Source: Bacteroidia bacterium
Lineage (GTDB): Bacteria; Bacteroidota; Bacteroidia; Cytophagales; Cyclobacteriaceae
DNA: 64,000 nt
NCBI GenBank assembly: GCA_030432655.1
Contig: JAUILA010000010.1
Span: forward strand, 1-64,000
Direction of reading: 5' to 3'
In this document: piece after piece, positions 45,819 through 56,212 of the stretch
How the letters are laid out: the number at the start of each line of letters is the position of its first letter
Numbering within the stretch: position 1 is the stretch's first letter
The notes under the pieces: model-generated
Seen by the model: the letters and a program-made list of their open reading frames with translations, nothing else
Told to the model about the DNA's origin: nothing
Database searches by the model: none
Made by a program: the position numbers and the translations under genes

Positions 45819-46268
45819 ATGGCCATACAAGTTGGCGACAAAGCTCCTGATTTCAAGGTTAAGGATCAGGACGGCAAAGAAGTAAGCCTCTCCGAATACA
45901 AAGGAAAAAAAGTAGTACTGTATTTCTATCCACGCGACAATACACCCGGTTGTACGGCTGAAGCATGTAACCTACGGGATAATTACGATGATCTTCAGAA
46001 GTCCGGATATGAAATTCTCGGTGTAAGTACCGATGACGAAGCATCACATCAGAAATTTATTGCCAAGCAGAAACTGCCCTTCCGGCTTTTGGCAGATACT
46101 GAAAAGGAAATCCATGAGAAGTATGGAACCTGGGTGGAGAAGTCGATGTACGGACGAAAGTACATGGGAACGGACCGCAAGACTTTTGTGATTGATGAGA
46201 AAGGCAAAATCGAGGACATCATAGAGAAAGTAAAAACCAAAGATCATACAAGCCAGATCCTTAAATAA
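45819..46268 (+). CDS. bcp: Thioredoxin-dependent peroxiredoxin, Bcp type
   Basis: 149 residues. The peroxidatic Cys45 and resolving Cys50 are in NTPGCTAEAC, the typical Bcp spacing. The start AIQVGDKAPDFKVKDQDGKEVSLSEYKGK and the KYMGTDRKTFVID segment fit the subfamily. It reduces hydrogen peroxide and organic peroxides using thioredoxin. Confidence 0.96.
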   Translation: MAIQVGDKAPDFKVKDQDGKEVSLSEYKGKKVVLYFYPRDNTPGCTAEACNLRDNYDDLQKSGYEILGVSTDDEASHQKFIAKQKLPFRLLADTEKEIHEKYGTWVEKSMYGRKYMGTDRKTFVIDEKGKIEDIIEKVKTKDHTSQILK

Positions 46269-46313
46269 GCAACTTATTCCGTACGATTCAGCGCAAACCG
46301 ACGTTTACTCTTC

Positions 46314-47693
46314 GTGAGATACTTATTGATTTGCCTGATATTGGGAGCCTTATTTACCGGCTCGCATGCTCAGGAAGTACAGCAAAAGATACCTGACCGA
46401 ACCAGGATCCTGTTTCTTCTGGATGGGTCCGGCAGCATGCTGGCGGGCTGGTCGGATACAAACAGGATCACTGCAGCCAAGGAATTACTTACCTCCCTGG
46501 TGGATTCACTACGGAATTCGCGTGAAGTTGAGCTCGCCCTGAGGGCGTATGGTCATCTCTACGCCCGGTCGAGCCAGAACTGCCGGGATTCAAGGCTGGA
46601 GGTAGGCTTCGGCCCCTCCAATCACCAGCAAATCATTCAGCGGCTTTCACAAATTGAACCGAAAGGAACCACGCCGATTGCCTACAGCCTGGAACAGGCC
46701 GCCAATGATTTTCCTGAAACACAGGGCTACAGAAATATCATCATCATAATTACGGATGGTATTGAATCCTGTGATGGTGATCCATGTGCCGTCTCGGTGG
46801 CCTTGCAGAAAAAGGGAATATTCCTTCGCCCCTTTGTAATCGGAATTGGCATGAACGAGGATTTTGCTGATGCATTTAATTGCCTTGGGACTTATTTCGA
46901 TGCCCGGGACATCGACGATTTCCGCGTGGCCCTGAACAAGGCAATTAAGACGAGTCTCGAACCAACCTCTGTGAGTGTGGAATTACTGGATGAGAATGAC
47001 CGTCCGACTGAAACCGATATCAATGTTTCCTTCGTAAATGCGCTGACACAACAATCTGAGTTTGATTTTGTCCATTACCGCGACGCACAGGGCCGGCCGG
47101 ATTCCGTGATGATCGATCCTGTGCTCACTTATGATGTCGTCGTTAATTCAGTTCCGCCGGTGATTAAGAGGAATGTAAGGCTAATGCCCGGAGAGCATAA
47201 TGTGATCAGCGTACGGGCTCCGCGAGGAAAGTTATCAATCAATCAGTCAGGCGCCGGGGTTTACGGAGATAATCCGCATGCTCTCGTAAGAATGCCAGGC
47301 AACAGGGGACCGGTGCTGCATGCACAACGCGTTAATTCCAGTCATGATTACCTCGCCGGTACATATGACCTGGAGGTCCTGACCCTTCCCAGAACCGTTA
47401 TACAAGGTGTGACGATTAAACCCAGGGAAACCACGCAGATCAAACTGCCGGCCCCCGGAATTCTGAATATCCGGCATGCGGCCGCCGGATTCGGAAGTAT
47501 ATATGTTATCCGGGACAACGGTCCGGAATGGGTCATGGACCTGAATCATCAGGACAATCAGATCTCTGTAGCACTACAACCAGGCCGTTACAAAGTGGTC
47601 TTTCGCGCTGCCATGGCTCCGGGCAGCAAATACACTTCCGTCAAGGATGTCACGATTCTGGAGGGCCAGTCCCAGATGCTGCGCTTATTCTAA
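46314..47693 (+). CDS. Secreted von Willebrand factor A domain protein
   Basis: 459 residues starting with GTG at 46314, which gives a signal peptide [20 protein letters not shown]. The VWA domain (about 30-220) has the metal site DGSGS at 37-41, [11 protein letters not shown] and [16 protein letters not shown]. Four cysteines in the VWA part may form disulfides. The C-terminal half is beta-rich with no family call. VWA domains bind partners through a metal ion; the partner is unknown. mgsA follows 64 nt later. Confidence 0.88.
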   Translation: MRYLLICLILGALFTGSHAQEVQQKIPDRTRILFLLDGSGSMLAGWSDTNRITAAKELLTSLVDSLRNSREVELALRAYGHLYARSSQNCRDSRLEVGFGPSNHQQIIQRLSQIEPKGTTPIAYSLEQAANDFPETQGYRNIIIIITDGIESCDGDPCAVSVALQKKGIFLRPFVIGIGMNEDFADAFNCLGTYFDARDIDDFRVALNKAIKTSLEPTSVSVELLDENDRPTETDINVSFVNALTQQSEFDFVHYRDAQGRPDSVMIDPVLTYDVVVNSVPPVIKRNVRLMPGEHNVISVRAPRGKLSINQSGAGVYGDNPHALVRMPGNRGPVLHAQRVNSSHDYLAGTYDLEVLTLPRTVIQGVTIKPRETTQIKLPAPGILNIRHAAAGFGSIYVIRDNGPEWVMDLNHQDNQISVALQPGRYKVVFRAAMAPGSKYTSVKDVTILEGQSQMLRLF

Positions 47694-47757
47694 CAAATTA
47701 GTCTTCGCATTCGGCATTTGCCCGGCTAACATTTACATTTACATAAACTACCTTGCT

Positions 47758-48120
47758 ATGAGAATCGCCATAATTGCCCATGATGGTAAAAAGCCTGAAA
47801 TGGTTGCCTTTTTACTGAAACACCGGGATGCCTTATTGGGTGTGGAACTGGTGGCAACAGGTACCACAGGCGGACATGTGGAAAACGCCGGACTGAATGT
47901 CAAAAAATTTCTGTCCGGTCCGCTGGGTGGTGACGCTCAGATTGCCGCGCTGGCAGCAGAAAAAGAACTCGATATGGTCATCTTCTTCCGGGACCCGCTT
48001 GACAAACATCCCCACGAACCGGATGTCCAAATGCTCATGCGTCTGTGCGACGTCCATGATATCCCCCTCGCCACAAATCCCGCCACCGCCGAATTACTCA
48101 TTAAAGGCTCAGTACTTTAG
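47758..48120 (+). CDS. mgsA: Methylglyoxal synthase
   Basis: 120 residues from the ATG at 47758; an upstream extension of the frame has no leader and overlaps the VWA gene. The family segments are complete: [11 protein letters not shown], the phosphate loop ATGTTGG, and [39 protein letters not shown]. It converts dihydroxyacetone phosphate to methylglyoxal, a bypass of lower glycolysis under phosphate stress. Its place just upstream of phosphofructokinase fits control of triose flux. The E. coli enzyme is somewhat longer at the C-terminus. Confidence 0.95.
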   Translation: MRIAIIAHDGKKPEMVAFLLKHRDALLGVELVATGTTGGHVENAGLNVKKFLSGPLGGDAQIAALAAEKELDMVIFFRDPLDKHPHEPDVQMLMRLCDVHDIPLATNPATAELLIKGSVL

Positions 48121-48209
48121 TCACCTGAAATTGGTTTAATGCAAAGGTTTGCAGAGAAAACATATCTTAATTAACCCTCCTCAAATTTCCAACGTCCGCA
48201 ACTTCTAAC

Positions 48210-48217
48210 TATTTTTG
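48210..48217 (+). promoter_or_regulatory. Possible -7 element before pfkA
   Basis: TATTTTTG followed by C fits TAnnTTTGC, 22 nt before the pfkA start. The -33 region lacks TTTG. Confidence 0.4.
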
Positions 48218-48239
48218 CTCGCTTGAACACTTCAAATCA

Positions 48240-49223
48240 ATGAATCAACCCATTAAAAATATAGCTGTTTTTACTTCCGGCGGGGATGCCCCGGGAATGA
48301 ATGCAGCGGTCCGGGCAGTGGTCCGAACGAGCATTTACTACGGTAAGGAAATTTATGGGATCTACCGGGGTTATGAAGGAATGATCGATAATGATCTGGT
48401 AAAACTGAACGCCCGGTCAGTAAGCAATATCATTCAGCGGGGCGGCACCATCCTCAAATCGGCCAGAAGCCAGGAATTCCGCACGGCAGAAGGACGAAGG
48501 AAAGCCTATGAAAATCTTCAGGAACGCAAGATTGATGCCCTGGTGGCTGTCGGGGGCGACGGAACCTTTACCGGCCTACACAATTTCTACAAGGAATATG
48601 AAATGCCCGTAATCTGTATACCCGGGACCATAGACAATGACCTCCCCGGGACGGATTTTACAGTCGGGTATGATACGGCCACCAATACCGCCGTGGACGC
48701 GATCGATAAAATCCGCGACACCGCCTTGTCCCATAACCGGCTATTCTTCATTGAAGTAATGGGCAGAGACTCAGGCAACATTGCCATTAACAGCGGAATT
48801 GCCGGAGGTGCCGTTGCCATTATTATTCCGGAAGAGGAGACCACTATCGAACAACTCATTGAAAAACTTGATGAAACCGCCAGGAATAACAAAAAGAGCA
48901 GTCTGGTGGTTGTTGCAGAGGGGGGTAAAAGCGGAAATGCCCTGGAAATAGCACAACAGGTACAGGAACGCTACAGCTATTACGAAACCAAGGTAACGAT
49001 CCTGGGCCACCTTCAAAGAGGCGGGGCACCCACGTATTTTGACCGTGTTCTGGCCAGTAAAATGGGGGTTGCCGCAGTAGAAGGCCTCCTTTCGGATAAA
49101 ACAGACATGATTGTAGGAATAAGGAACGGACAAATCGTATTCAACAAATTTGATGATATTATGCACCGTCCGCCTGAAATAGAGGCGGAGGCATTGCGCA
49201 TCGCGAAAATTCTTGCCATATAA
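48240..49223 (+). CDS. pfkA: ATP-dependent 6-phosphofructokinase
   Basis: 327 residues. Signatures are TSGGDAPGMNAAVR at the N-terminus, VGGDGTFTG with the Gly that favours ATP over pyrophosphate, the catalytic PGTIDNDLPGTDFTVGYDTA, and the substrate site EVMGRDSG. It phosphorylates fructose 6-phosphate in glycolysis. Its stop overlaps the next gene start in TAATG, so the kinase genes are translationally coupled. Confidence 0.97.
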   Translation: MNQPIKNIAVFTSGGDAPGMNAAVRAVVRTSIYYGKEIYGIYRGYEGMIDNDLVKLNARSVSNIIQRGGTILKSARSQEFRTAEGRRKAYENLQERKIDALVAVGGDGTFTGLHNFYKEYEMPVICIPGTIDNDLPGTDFTVGYDTATNTAVDAIDKIRDTALSHNRLFFIEVMGRDSGNIAINSGIAGGAVAIIIPEEETTIEQLIEKLDETARNNKKSSLVVVAEGGKSGNALEIAQQVQERYSYYETKVTILGHLQRGGAPTYFDRVLASKMGVAAVEGLLSDKTDMIVGIRNGQIVFNKFDDIMHRPPEIEAEALRIAKILAI

Positions 49224-50077
49224 TGATTGTAATCGGGGTAAGCGGATCCACCAAGTGTGACTGGGCAATCCTGGAAGATTCCAGGACCATTGCCAGGTTC
49301 AGCACTCGCGGGATCAATCCCCTGTTTCATGATCATGAAGAAATCGAGTCGATCTTGTCTTCTTCGGCCGACCTGGTTCAGCATGCAAGGGACATCAGGG
49401 CCATATTTATTTATGGTGCCGGATGCAGCAGTAAGCCTCGGATACAGGTGGTCGTGAAAGCGCTTTATGCCCTCTTTCCAAAAGCACATCATTATGTCAA
49501 TCATGACATCGTAGCTTCGTCACTTGCCGTTTACGACGGAACACCATCGATCACGGCCATCCTCGGGACCGGTTCCAACGCCTGTTATTTTGATGGGGAT
49601 ATTGTCCGCCAGGAAGTCCCGGCGCTTGACTATATCCTGGGCGATGAAGGAGGCGGCGCCTGGTATGGCAGAAAACTGTTGAATGCCTATCTTTATAAGA
49701 AGCTGCCGGAAGACCTGCAAAAGGCATTCAGGGATCGTTACGGACTGGGGCTTGACGATATTCTGGAGAATGTATACATGAAGCCTTATGCAAATGTATA
49801 TCTGGCATCCTTCATGAGCTTTTTCCAGGACCATCCTGATCATCCCTACATCAATAACCTGTTGCATACCGGAATGGGCCTTTTTATGGACATATATATC
49901 AAACCAATTCCACGTCATGAAATTGTCCGAACACACTTTACAGGATCAGTAGCTGCCCATTTTGAAAAAATACTCAGAGAAGAAGCGGAAAAACGGAATA
50001 TTCAGGTTGGGAAAATAGTGAAGGAGCCGATTGAGAACCTGGTTGAATATCATCTTAAGAAAAACTATACCAGCTGA
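49223..50077 (+). CDS. N-acetylglucosamine kinase-like protein (BadF/BadG/BcrA/BcrD ATPase family)
   Basis: 284 residues with an actin-like ATPase fold: VIGVSGSTKCDWAILED (phosphate 1), AVYDGTPSITAILGTGSNAC (phosphate 2) and LGDEGGGAWYGRKLLNAYL, typical of the group with eukaryotic NAGK. It probably phosphorylates an amino sugar or glucose-type sugar; recycling of cell-wall GlcNAc is one option. The start overlaps the pfkA stop, and the ROK kinase begins one base after its own stop. Confidence 0.82.
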   Translation: MIVIGVSGSTKCDWAILEDSRTIARFSTRGINPLFHDHEEIESILSSSADLVQHARDIRAIFIYGAGCSSKPRIQVVVKALYALFPKAHHYVNHDIVASSLAVYDGTPSITAILGTGSNACYFDGDIVRQEVPALDYILGDEGGGAWYGRKLLNAYLYKKLPEDLQKAFRDRYGLGLDDILENVYMKPYANVYLASFMSFFQDHPDHPYINNLLHTGMGLFMDIYIKPIPRHEIVRTHFTGSVAAHFEKILREEAEKRNIQVGKIVKEPIENLVEYHLKKNYTS

Positions 50078-50078
50078 A

Positions 50079-51038
50079 ATGAACGAGATCATTGTAGGCA
50101 TAGATATTGGCGGAACAACCACGAAATACGGATTTGTCGATGATTCCGGCAATGTTATCTATCAGAACAGTATTGAAACCCAAGTACGAGAAGACTTTCA
50201 TGACTACATCAGTGATCTGGAAATGGCGATTCGTGATTCTCTTGCCCAGGTAAATTCTTCTCTTAAAATAAAGGGGATCGGAATGGGCGCCCCGAACGGC
50301 AATTTTTACCGGGGTACCATAGAACATGCTGCCAACCTGCGCTGGAAAGGTATTATCCCGATTGTAAGCCTGGTGGAAGAACACTTCCAGGTGCCTGCCA
50401 TAATCACCAATGATGCTAATGCAGCCGCAATGGGTGAGGCCATCTATGGAAATGCCACCGGAATGAACGATTTTATTGCCATTACGCTCGGGACCGGCCT
50501 GGGATCAGGAATTGTTTCCAATGGCAAACTGGTTCATGGCCATGACGGCTTCGCAGCGGAATTGGGTCACGTGACCGTTAACCCCCATGGCAGACAATGC
50601 GGCTGCGGCAGAAAAGGCTGCCTCGAAACCTATGTCTCTGCTACAGGAATTAAACGAACCGTCTATAAATTACTGGCAGACTACATGGACGACAGCGAAT
50701 TGAGAAGTCACAGTTTCGATGAGCTCTCGACCAAGATGATCTCGGAATGCGCACTCAGAGGAGATTTTATTGCCAAAGAAGCATTCGAATACACAGGATC
50801 CATTCTGGGCAGGAAACTGGCCGATTCCATCGCGCATACCAACCCGGAAGCGATTTTCCTCCTGGGCGGATTATCACAGGCCGGGGACCTGATATTCGAA
50901 CCTACCATAAGACATCTTGAAAACCATTTAATGCCTATTTACCAGGGCAAAGTAAAAATATTACCCTCCGGATTACCAAATCAGACAGCACCCATTCTGG
51001 GCGCATCCAGTCTAATAGTAAACCATTTTAAGAAATAA
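50079..51038 (+). CDS. ROK-family sugar kinase, probably glucokinase
   Basis: 319 residues from the ATG at 50079; the frame continues 16 codons upstream within the preceding gene, but the ROK fold begins NEIIVGIDIGGTTTKYGF. The ATP/sugar site includes GMGAPNGNFY, ITNDANAAAMGEA and GTGLGSGIV, and the ROK zinc motif is CGCGRKGCLETY. Glucose is the most likely substrate because the adjacent GH15 enzyme would release glucose. It is 3 nt upstream of that gene. Confidence 0.88.
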   Translation: MNEIIVGIDIGGTTTKYGFVDDSGNVIYQNSIETQVREDFHDYISDLEMAIRDSLAQVNSSLKIKGIGMGAPNGNFYRGTIEHAANLRWKGIIPIVSLVEEHFQVPAIITNDANAAAMGEAIYGNATGMNDFIAITLGTGLGSGIVSNGKLVHGHDGFAAELGHVTVNPHGRQCGCGRKGCLETYVSATGIKRTVYKLLADYMDDSELRSHSFDELSTKMISECALRGDFIAKEAFEYTGSILGRKLADSIAHTNPEAIFLLGGLSQAGDLIFEPTIRHLENHLMPIYQGKVKILPSGLPNQTAPILGASSLIVNHFKK

Positions 51039-51041
51039 TAT

Positions 51042-52823
51042 ATGACAAGACATACCTACGATTATGGATTAATTGGAAACTGCTCATTTCAGGCACATAT
51101 CCACAAAGACAGTAATATTGCCTGGATGTGCTGGCCCAGGTTTGACAGCAGTTTCATTTTCGGCGGTATGCTGGATGATGAAAAAGGAGGTGAATTTTCA
51201 GTTAAGCCGACCGGGGATATGGTTGACTCAAAACAGTTCTACATTGAAAATACCAATATTCTCTGTACTGATATTACCAGTAATGAAGGCAGCTACCGGA
51301 TTACCGACTTTGCCCCTCGCTTCTTCCAGTTTGACAGGTATTTCAAGCCGCTTATGCTGATACGCAAGGTGGAGCCCCTGGAAGGGCAACCCACGGTCAA
51401 TATTAACTGTCGTCCGGTCGGAAATTATGGCAAACTGGTACCTGAACAGTACGAAGCCAGTAACCACATTGAATATCTGGGTCTTGAAAAAGAATTACGA
51501 CTGACCACCAATGTTTCCATTTCCTACATTGTGGAGAATGCTTCCATTGTCCTGAATGATGTCAAATACCTGGTACTGACCTACGGTGCACCACTGGAGG
51601 CACCACTTATGAGTACCTGTGAAACCTTTCTTGACAGAACGAAGCGTTACTGGGAAGGATGGGTGAAGAATATGAGTGTAAGTGATTTTCATCAGCGGGA
51701 AATCAACCGGAGTGCCCTTGCCCTGAAGATCCACCAGTACGAAGATACCGGGGCGATCATAGCAGCCGGCAGCACCAGCCTTCCTGAATCACCGGGAAGT
51801 GGCCGAAACTGGGATTACAGGTTTTGCTGGATGCGTGACACCTACTACACACTGGCGGCCTTTAATAATATTGGTCACTTTGAAGAGCTTGAAAGCTACT
51901 TCAACTACATTGTAAATATATCAGTCAAAACGAAAGAAAGGTATCAGCCACTGTATGGGATCACCGGACGGGAAGAGTTGTTTGAGGAAATCCTCGATCT
52001 CAAGGGCTATCTGGGTAATGGCCCCGTCAGGGTTGGAAACCAGGCCTACACGCATATTCAGAATGACGTATATGGCCAGATCCTACTGGCACTTTTACCT
52101 CTTTTTGTAGACCGGCGGTTCATTAATTCAGAACGGTCAGATTCGCTGAAACTGGTTTCAGACATTCTTAAGAATATCGAATCCCTCATGAACGAACCGG
52201 ATGCCGGACTGTGGGAATTCCGGACTCTCAGCCAGTACCATTGCTATACCTACCTCTTTCACTGGGCGGGAAGCAAGGCGGCAAAAAAGATCGGTGAATC
52301 ATTCGGGAATAACGAAATTGTCCGACTGGCGGATAAACTCTGTGCCCAGGCATCTGAAAAGATCGAAGCCTGTTTCGATCCCAAACGTATGGTTTATACC
52401 CAGGCAATTGGCTCCTCCAACCTGGATGCCAGTAACCTGCAGCTGATCCTCATGAATTACCTGGACCCTTCTTCTGAGGTAGCCAGCAAGCACCTGGCGG
52501 CCATGGAAAAAGAGTTGCGCTCAAAAGAAGGACTGTTTTACCGTTATAAGCACAAAGACGACTTTGGCGCTCCTGAAACTACGTTCCTGATCTGCGCTTT
52601 CTGGTATGTTGAGGCACTTGCCTGCGTGGGCCGGATGGATGAAGCGATTGAATCTTTTGAAAACCTGCTCAAATATGGCAATCACCTCGGCCTGCTGAGT
52701 GAGGACGTGGACGCCGCCAACGGCAGCATGTGGGGCAATTTCCCCCAGGCATACAGTCATGTAGGACTGGTCAACGCAGCTTACAGGATAAGCCGTAAGC
52801 TCGGAAGACCTAATTTCCTATGA
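51042..52823 (+). CDS. GH15-family alpha-glucosidase (glucoamylase/trehalase type)
   Basis: 593 residues. It opens YDYGLIGNCSFQAHIHKDSNIAWMCWPRFDSSF and contains NWDYRFCWMRDTYYTLAAF, both characteristic of the bacterial GH15 group with glucoamylases and trehalases. No signal peptide is present, so it acts in the cytosol. Being beside a fused trehalose-phosphate synthase/phosphatase, it may hydrolyse trehalose or a short alpha-glucan, but the substrate is inferred only. Its last six bases overlap the convergent trehalose gene. Confidence 0.92.
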   Translation: MTRHTYDYGLIGNCSFQAHIHKDSNIAWMCWPRFDSSFIFGGMLDDEKGGEFSVKPTGDMVDSKQFYIENTNILCTDITSNEGSYRITDFAPRFFQFDRYFKPLMLIRKVEPLEGQPTVNINCRPVGNYGKLVPEQYEASNHIEYLGLEKELRLTTNVSISYIVENASIVLNDVKYLVLTYGAPLEAPLMSTCETFLDRTKRYWEGWVKNMSVSDFHQREINRSALALKIHQYEDTGAIIAAGSTSLPESPGSGRNWDYRFCWMRDTYYTLAAFNNIGHFEELESYFNYIVNISVKTKERYQPLYGITGREELFEEILDLKGYLGNGPVRVGNQAYTHIQNDVYGQILLALLPLFVDRRFINSERSDSLKLVSDILKNIESLMNEPDAGLWEFRTLSQYHCYTYLFHWAGSKAAKKIGESFGNNEIVRLADKLCAQASEKIEACFDPKRMVYTQAIGSSNLDASNLQLILMNYLDPSSEVASKHLAAMEKELRSKEGLFYRYKHKDDFGAPETTFLICAFWYVEALACVGRMDEAIESFENLLKYGNHLGLLSEDVDAANGSMWGNFPQAYSHVGLVNAAYRISRKLGRPNFL

Positions 52824-55025
52824 TTTATCCGCTTTGACGGGTGATTTTGATTCGGCCATTTGCCTGAGCAGACGGCGGACATCCTTTGTATCGTTTACAC
52901 TGAACCGGGCCGCAGATCGCCTGTCCCCTACTTTTACGGTGTATGCCTCCTGAGGTACTGCCTTAAAAGTATCTTCGTCGGTCCAGTCATCGCCAATGGC
53001 AAAAACAAAGTCCGTATCGTAGTACTCCAGCCATTTGGATGCAGCTTTCCCTTTATTGACTTCCAGGTTTTTGACTTCCACCACCTTGTTGCCTTCAAGG
53101 ACCTGGAGGTTCATGTTAACGGCCAGGTACTTCATATGACTGATAATCTCCCGGGCCCTCAATTCTCCAAGTCCTGTTTCAACCCGCCTGTAATGCCATA
53201 CAAGTGAGAAATCCTTCTCCTCGAGCAGTGAACCCGGCGTTTTGTTGACGTATATCTCAAGGATTGGCCGGATATCTTCTTTCCACGAATTATCCAGCGA
53301 ATCGGTCATCATCCAGCCTTCGTCTATTCTCCGGGCCCAAACCCCGTGTTCCGCCACAAATTCAACATTCAAATCTCCCAGCCATTTCTGAAGGGTATCC
53401 TTATCCCTGCCACTGATCACGAGTACTTTGTTCCGGTCATCTTCAGCCAGTTTTCCAATCAGTTCAACCAGTTCATCATCAGGCCTGGCATCTTCCGGAT
53501 TTCCGGTGAATGAGGTGAGAGTTCCGTCATAATCCAGCATAAGTAAACGACAGTCACTTTTTTCGAAATCTTTCATCATCGATTTCTCAATTTTGTCGTC
53601 CAGCAGTTTTGTACTCATTTTAAGTTGTTTATCGTGCACATCATTCAGGCGGCTCATAAACAGGTTCACCCAGTGATGTATATTAAATTTCTTTATTGTG
53701 GCCTGCATAATTTCCATATGCTTTACCTGTTCGTCCTGGGGCATCTCCAGGGCTTGTTTGATGGCATCGCGCACCTGGTGCTTATCATTGGGGTTAACAA
53801 TAATAGCTTCCGACAACTCCTTGGAAGCGCCAGCCATCTCACTCAGGATAAGCACTCCTGTCTGATCCAGTTTACTGGCGACAAATTCTTTACAAACCAG
53901 GTTCATTCCGTCCCGCATCGGTGTTACCAGCCCCACGTCCGCCATGCGGTAGAAGGCCGAGAGGTCTTCCAGCGGGAATGAACGATAAAAGTAATGCAAC
54001 GGTGTCCAGTTGACCGTTCCGTATTTACCATTGATACGTCCGACCAGCAGATCCACCTCCTGTTTCAGATCTTTGTACTTGCCTACCTTGTCCCGCGACG
54101 GTACCACCACCATCATCAGGGAAACTTTTCCCTGGTACTGAGGATATTTCTCAAGAAACAGGTCGAATATCTGCAACCGGGCAGGTATCCCTTTGGAATA
54201 ATCCAGCCGGTCGATCGATAACATCAGTTTCTGATCTCCCAGGGATGTCCTGTAGGCCACTTCCCTGCTCAGCGTACCAGGTGACGCCGCGGAATTGGAA
54301 TATTTGTCATAGTCGATACCCATCGGGAAGGCATCAATCACTACGGTACGTCCGTCCTTGGTAATCTGGCCATTCTGGTTAGAAATATAACTGATCCGGC
54401 TCACCGCACTCAGGAAGTGGCGCATATCGTCATATGTGTGAAATCCGATGAGATCTGATCCGAGCACTCCGTCCAGCAGTTGTCTTCTCCATGGCAGGAG
54501 CCTGAATACCTCAAACGACGGAAAGGGAATGTGCAGAAAGAAGCCAATGCTTACGTGCGGCAATTCCTTCCGGATCAGGTCCGGCAACAGGAGCAGCTGG
54601 TAATCATGGACCCAGATGGTATCCCCATCCCGGGCCACCTTCAGTACTGCTTCACAAAATTTCTTATTTACCTTTTCATATGCCTGCCAGTAAGATTTCT
54701 TATACAGAGCATACTGGTTAAAATAATGGAATGTCGGCCAAAGCGTTTCATTGCTGAAACCCTCGTAATATAATTTTATCTCTTCGGGAGTCAGGCTTAC
54801 CCCGCGCATATTCTCCTTTTCCAGCTCGGCCTCTACCTCCTTCTGCTCCTCTTTGTTCTTGAAATACATTCCCGGCCAGCCAATCCAGACATTGTCTCCT
54901 TCCTTGTAAATCGAGCCCAGACCCGTGGCGAGCCCCCCTTCACTTGGCTTGAATACGAGATTGTCGTCCTTGTCTTTCTGGATTTTTACCGGCAGGCGGT
55001 TTGAAATGATTATCGTTCTTCCCAT
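52818..55025 (-). CDS. Fused trehalose-6-phosphate synthase / trehalose-6-phosphate phosphatase
   Basis: 735 residues. The GT20 synthase domain (1 to about 465) has the start TIIISNRLPV, WIGWPG, VWVHDYQLLLLPDLIR-like (TIWVHDYQLL), GFFLHIPFPS, DRLDYSKGI and the sugar-nucleotide site TPMRDGMNLVCKEFVA. The HAD-type phosphatase (about 490-735) has DYDGTLT (498-504) with the nucleophile Asp498, and the later GDDWTDEDTF. It makes trehalose from UDP-glucose and glucose 6-phosphate in one polypeptide. It is the only copy here and has its own upstream region. Confidence 0.96.
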   Translation of the reverse strand: MGRTIIISNRLPVKIQKDKDDNLVFKPSEGGLATGLGSIYKEGDNVWIGWPGMYFKNKEEQKEVEAELEKENMRGVSLTPEEIKLYYEGFSNETLWPTFHYFNQYALYKKSYWQAYEKVNKKFCEAVLKVARDGDTIWVHDYQLLLLPDLIRKELPHVSIGFFLHIPFPSFEVFRLLPWRRQLLDGVLGSDLIGFHTYDDMRHFLSAVSRISYISNQNGQITKDGRTVVIDAFPMGIDYDKYSNSAASPGTLSREVAYRTSLGDQKLMLSIDRLDYSKGIPARLQIFDLFLEKYPQYQGKVSLMMVVVPSRDKVGKYKDLKQEVDLLVGRINGKYGTVNWTPLHYFYRSFPLEDLSAFYRMADVGLVTPMRDGMNLVCKEFVASKLDQTGVLILSEMAGASKELSEAIIVNPNDKHQVRDAIKQALEMPQDEQVKHMEIMQATIKKFNIHHWVNLFMSRLNDVHDKQLKMSTKLLDDKIEKSMMKDFEKSDCRLLMLDYDGTLTSFTGNPEDARPDDELVELIGKLAEDDRNKVLVISGRDKDTLQKWLGDLNVEFVAEHGVWARRIDEGWMMTDSLDNSWKEDIRPILEIYVNKTPGSLLEEKDFSLVWHYRRVETGLGELRAREIISHMKYLAVNMNLQVLEGNKVVEVKNLEVNKGKAASKWLEYYDTDFVFAIGDDWTDEDTFKAVPQEAYTVKVGDRRSAARFSVNDTKDVRRLLRQMAESKSPVKADKS

Positions 55026-55167
55026 AGGACCTTTAATATACCAAATGATTGAGGATATTACACTTTAAACTCCGCAGCATTTTCCCCTCCTCCAGTAAAT
55101 TAACCCTGTCCGCCGGCAATTGTTGCCGGTTGCATCAAGATCGGTGTATTTTAAACGCTGCTTGCGG

Positions 55168-56169
55168 CTAGACCACAGCAGTTTTCAATTTTCTGGGAGA
55201 ATATTTGGCAGCTGCTCCTGCAATCGCACGGATGTGCTCGGGCGATGTCCCGCAGCACCCGCCAACAATATTGATGAGCCCTTCACCGAGAAACTCCTCT
55301 ATCTGGGCGGCCATTTCTTCCGGGGTCTGGTCATATTCCCCGAATTCATTTGGCAACCCCGCATTAGGATGTGTGCTCACAAAAAACCGGGCGTTTCTCG
55401 CCAGGGTTTGCAGATATGGTCGGAGGTCCTTAGCGCCCAGGGCACAATTCAGTCCGATACTCAGCAACGGCATGTGTTCCAGGGATATAAGAAACGCATT
55501 CGTGGTCTGACCGGATAATGTCCGCCCGCTGGCATCCGTAATTGTTCCGGAAACCATTACCGGCACCTGTTTATTCTCCTCTTCCAGCAATTCAGAAATC
55601 CCGAATAACGCCGCCTTGGCATTTAAGGTATCAAATACCGTTTCTACAAGGAAAAGATCAACACCACCGTCGAGCAGGGCTTTGGCCTGTTCACGGTATG
55701 CCTTGCGCAAGGTGTCAAAATCAATGTTCCTGTACCCTGGGTTATTAACGTCCGGGGTAATAGAGGCACTGCGGTTGGTCGGACCGATCGATCCGGCTAC
55801 AAACCGTGGTTTGTCACTTTCCTTAGCTGTAAACTCATCCGCTACCTCCCGGGCTATTCTGGCCGATGCATAATTCATATCATACACGGCATCCTCCAGA
55901 TGGTAATCTGCCTGGGCAATGCTGGTGGAAGTAAATGTATTGGTTTCGGCTATATCAGCTCCGGCTTCAAAATAAGCCTTATGGATATCCCGGATGATGT
56001 CGGGCCGGGTCAGCGACAGGAGGTCGTTGTTTCCTTTGAGTTCACTAGCATGATCCTTGAATCTCTCTCCACGGAAATCCTCCTCCTGAAGATCATACCG
56101 CTGGATCATTGTTCCCATGGCACCATCGAGTACCAGGATTCGCTTTTCAAGTATTTCCCGTATATCCAT
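55168..56169 (-). CDS. metH: Homocysteine S-methyltransferase half of methionine synthase (MetH N-terminal domain)
   Basis: 333 residues, about the length of the first module of MetH. It begins [30 protein letters not shown], with [15 protein letters not shown] and the zinc-ligand regions GLNCALGA and [10 protein letters not shown]. The remaining modules (folate, B12 and reactivation) are not in this window: the next gene downstream is the trehalose enzyme and the upstream one is ppk. In many Bacteroidota MetH is split in two proteins, usually side by side. Activity in the cell would need the other half from elsewhere. It starts 43 nt after the ppk stop. Confidence 0.92.
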   Translation of the reverse strand: MDIREILEKRILVLDGAMGTMIQRYDLQEEDFRGERFKDHASELKGNNDLLSLTRPDIIRDIHKAYFEAGADIAETNTFTSTSIAQADYHLEDAVYDMNYASARIAREVADEFTAKESDKPRFVAGSIGPTNRSASITPDVNNPGYRNIDFDTLRKAYREQAKALLDGGVDLFLVETVFDTLNAKAALFGISELLEEENKQVPVMVSGTITDASGRTLSGQTTNAFLISLEHMPLLSIGLNCALGAKDLRPYLQTLARNARFFVSTHPNAGLPNEFGEYDQTPEEMAAQIEEFLGEGLINIVGGCCGTSPEHIRAIAGAAAKYSPRKLKTAVV

Positions 56170-56212
56170 ATCGCTAAGTTAATTAATTTCAGGGGCAAAC
56201 AACCTGCTTAGC

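Noticed and set aside
55113-55129. Hairpin CCGGCAA/TTGCCGG downstream of the metH half as a terminator
   Set aside because: No T-run follows on the minus strand, so intrinsic termination is not supported.
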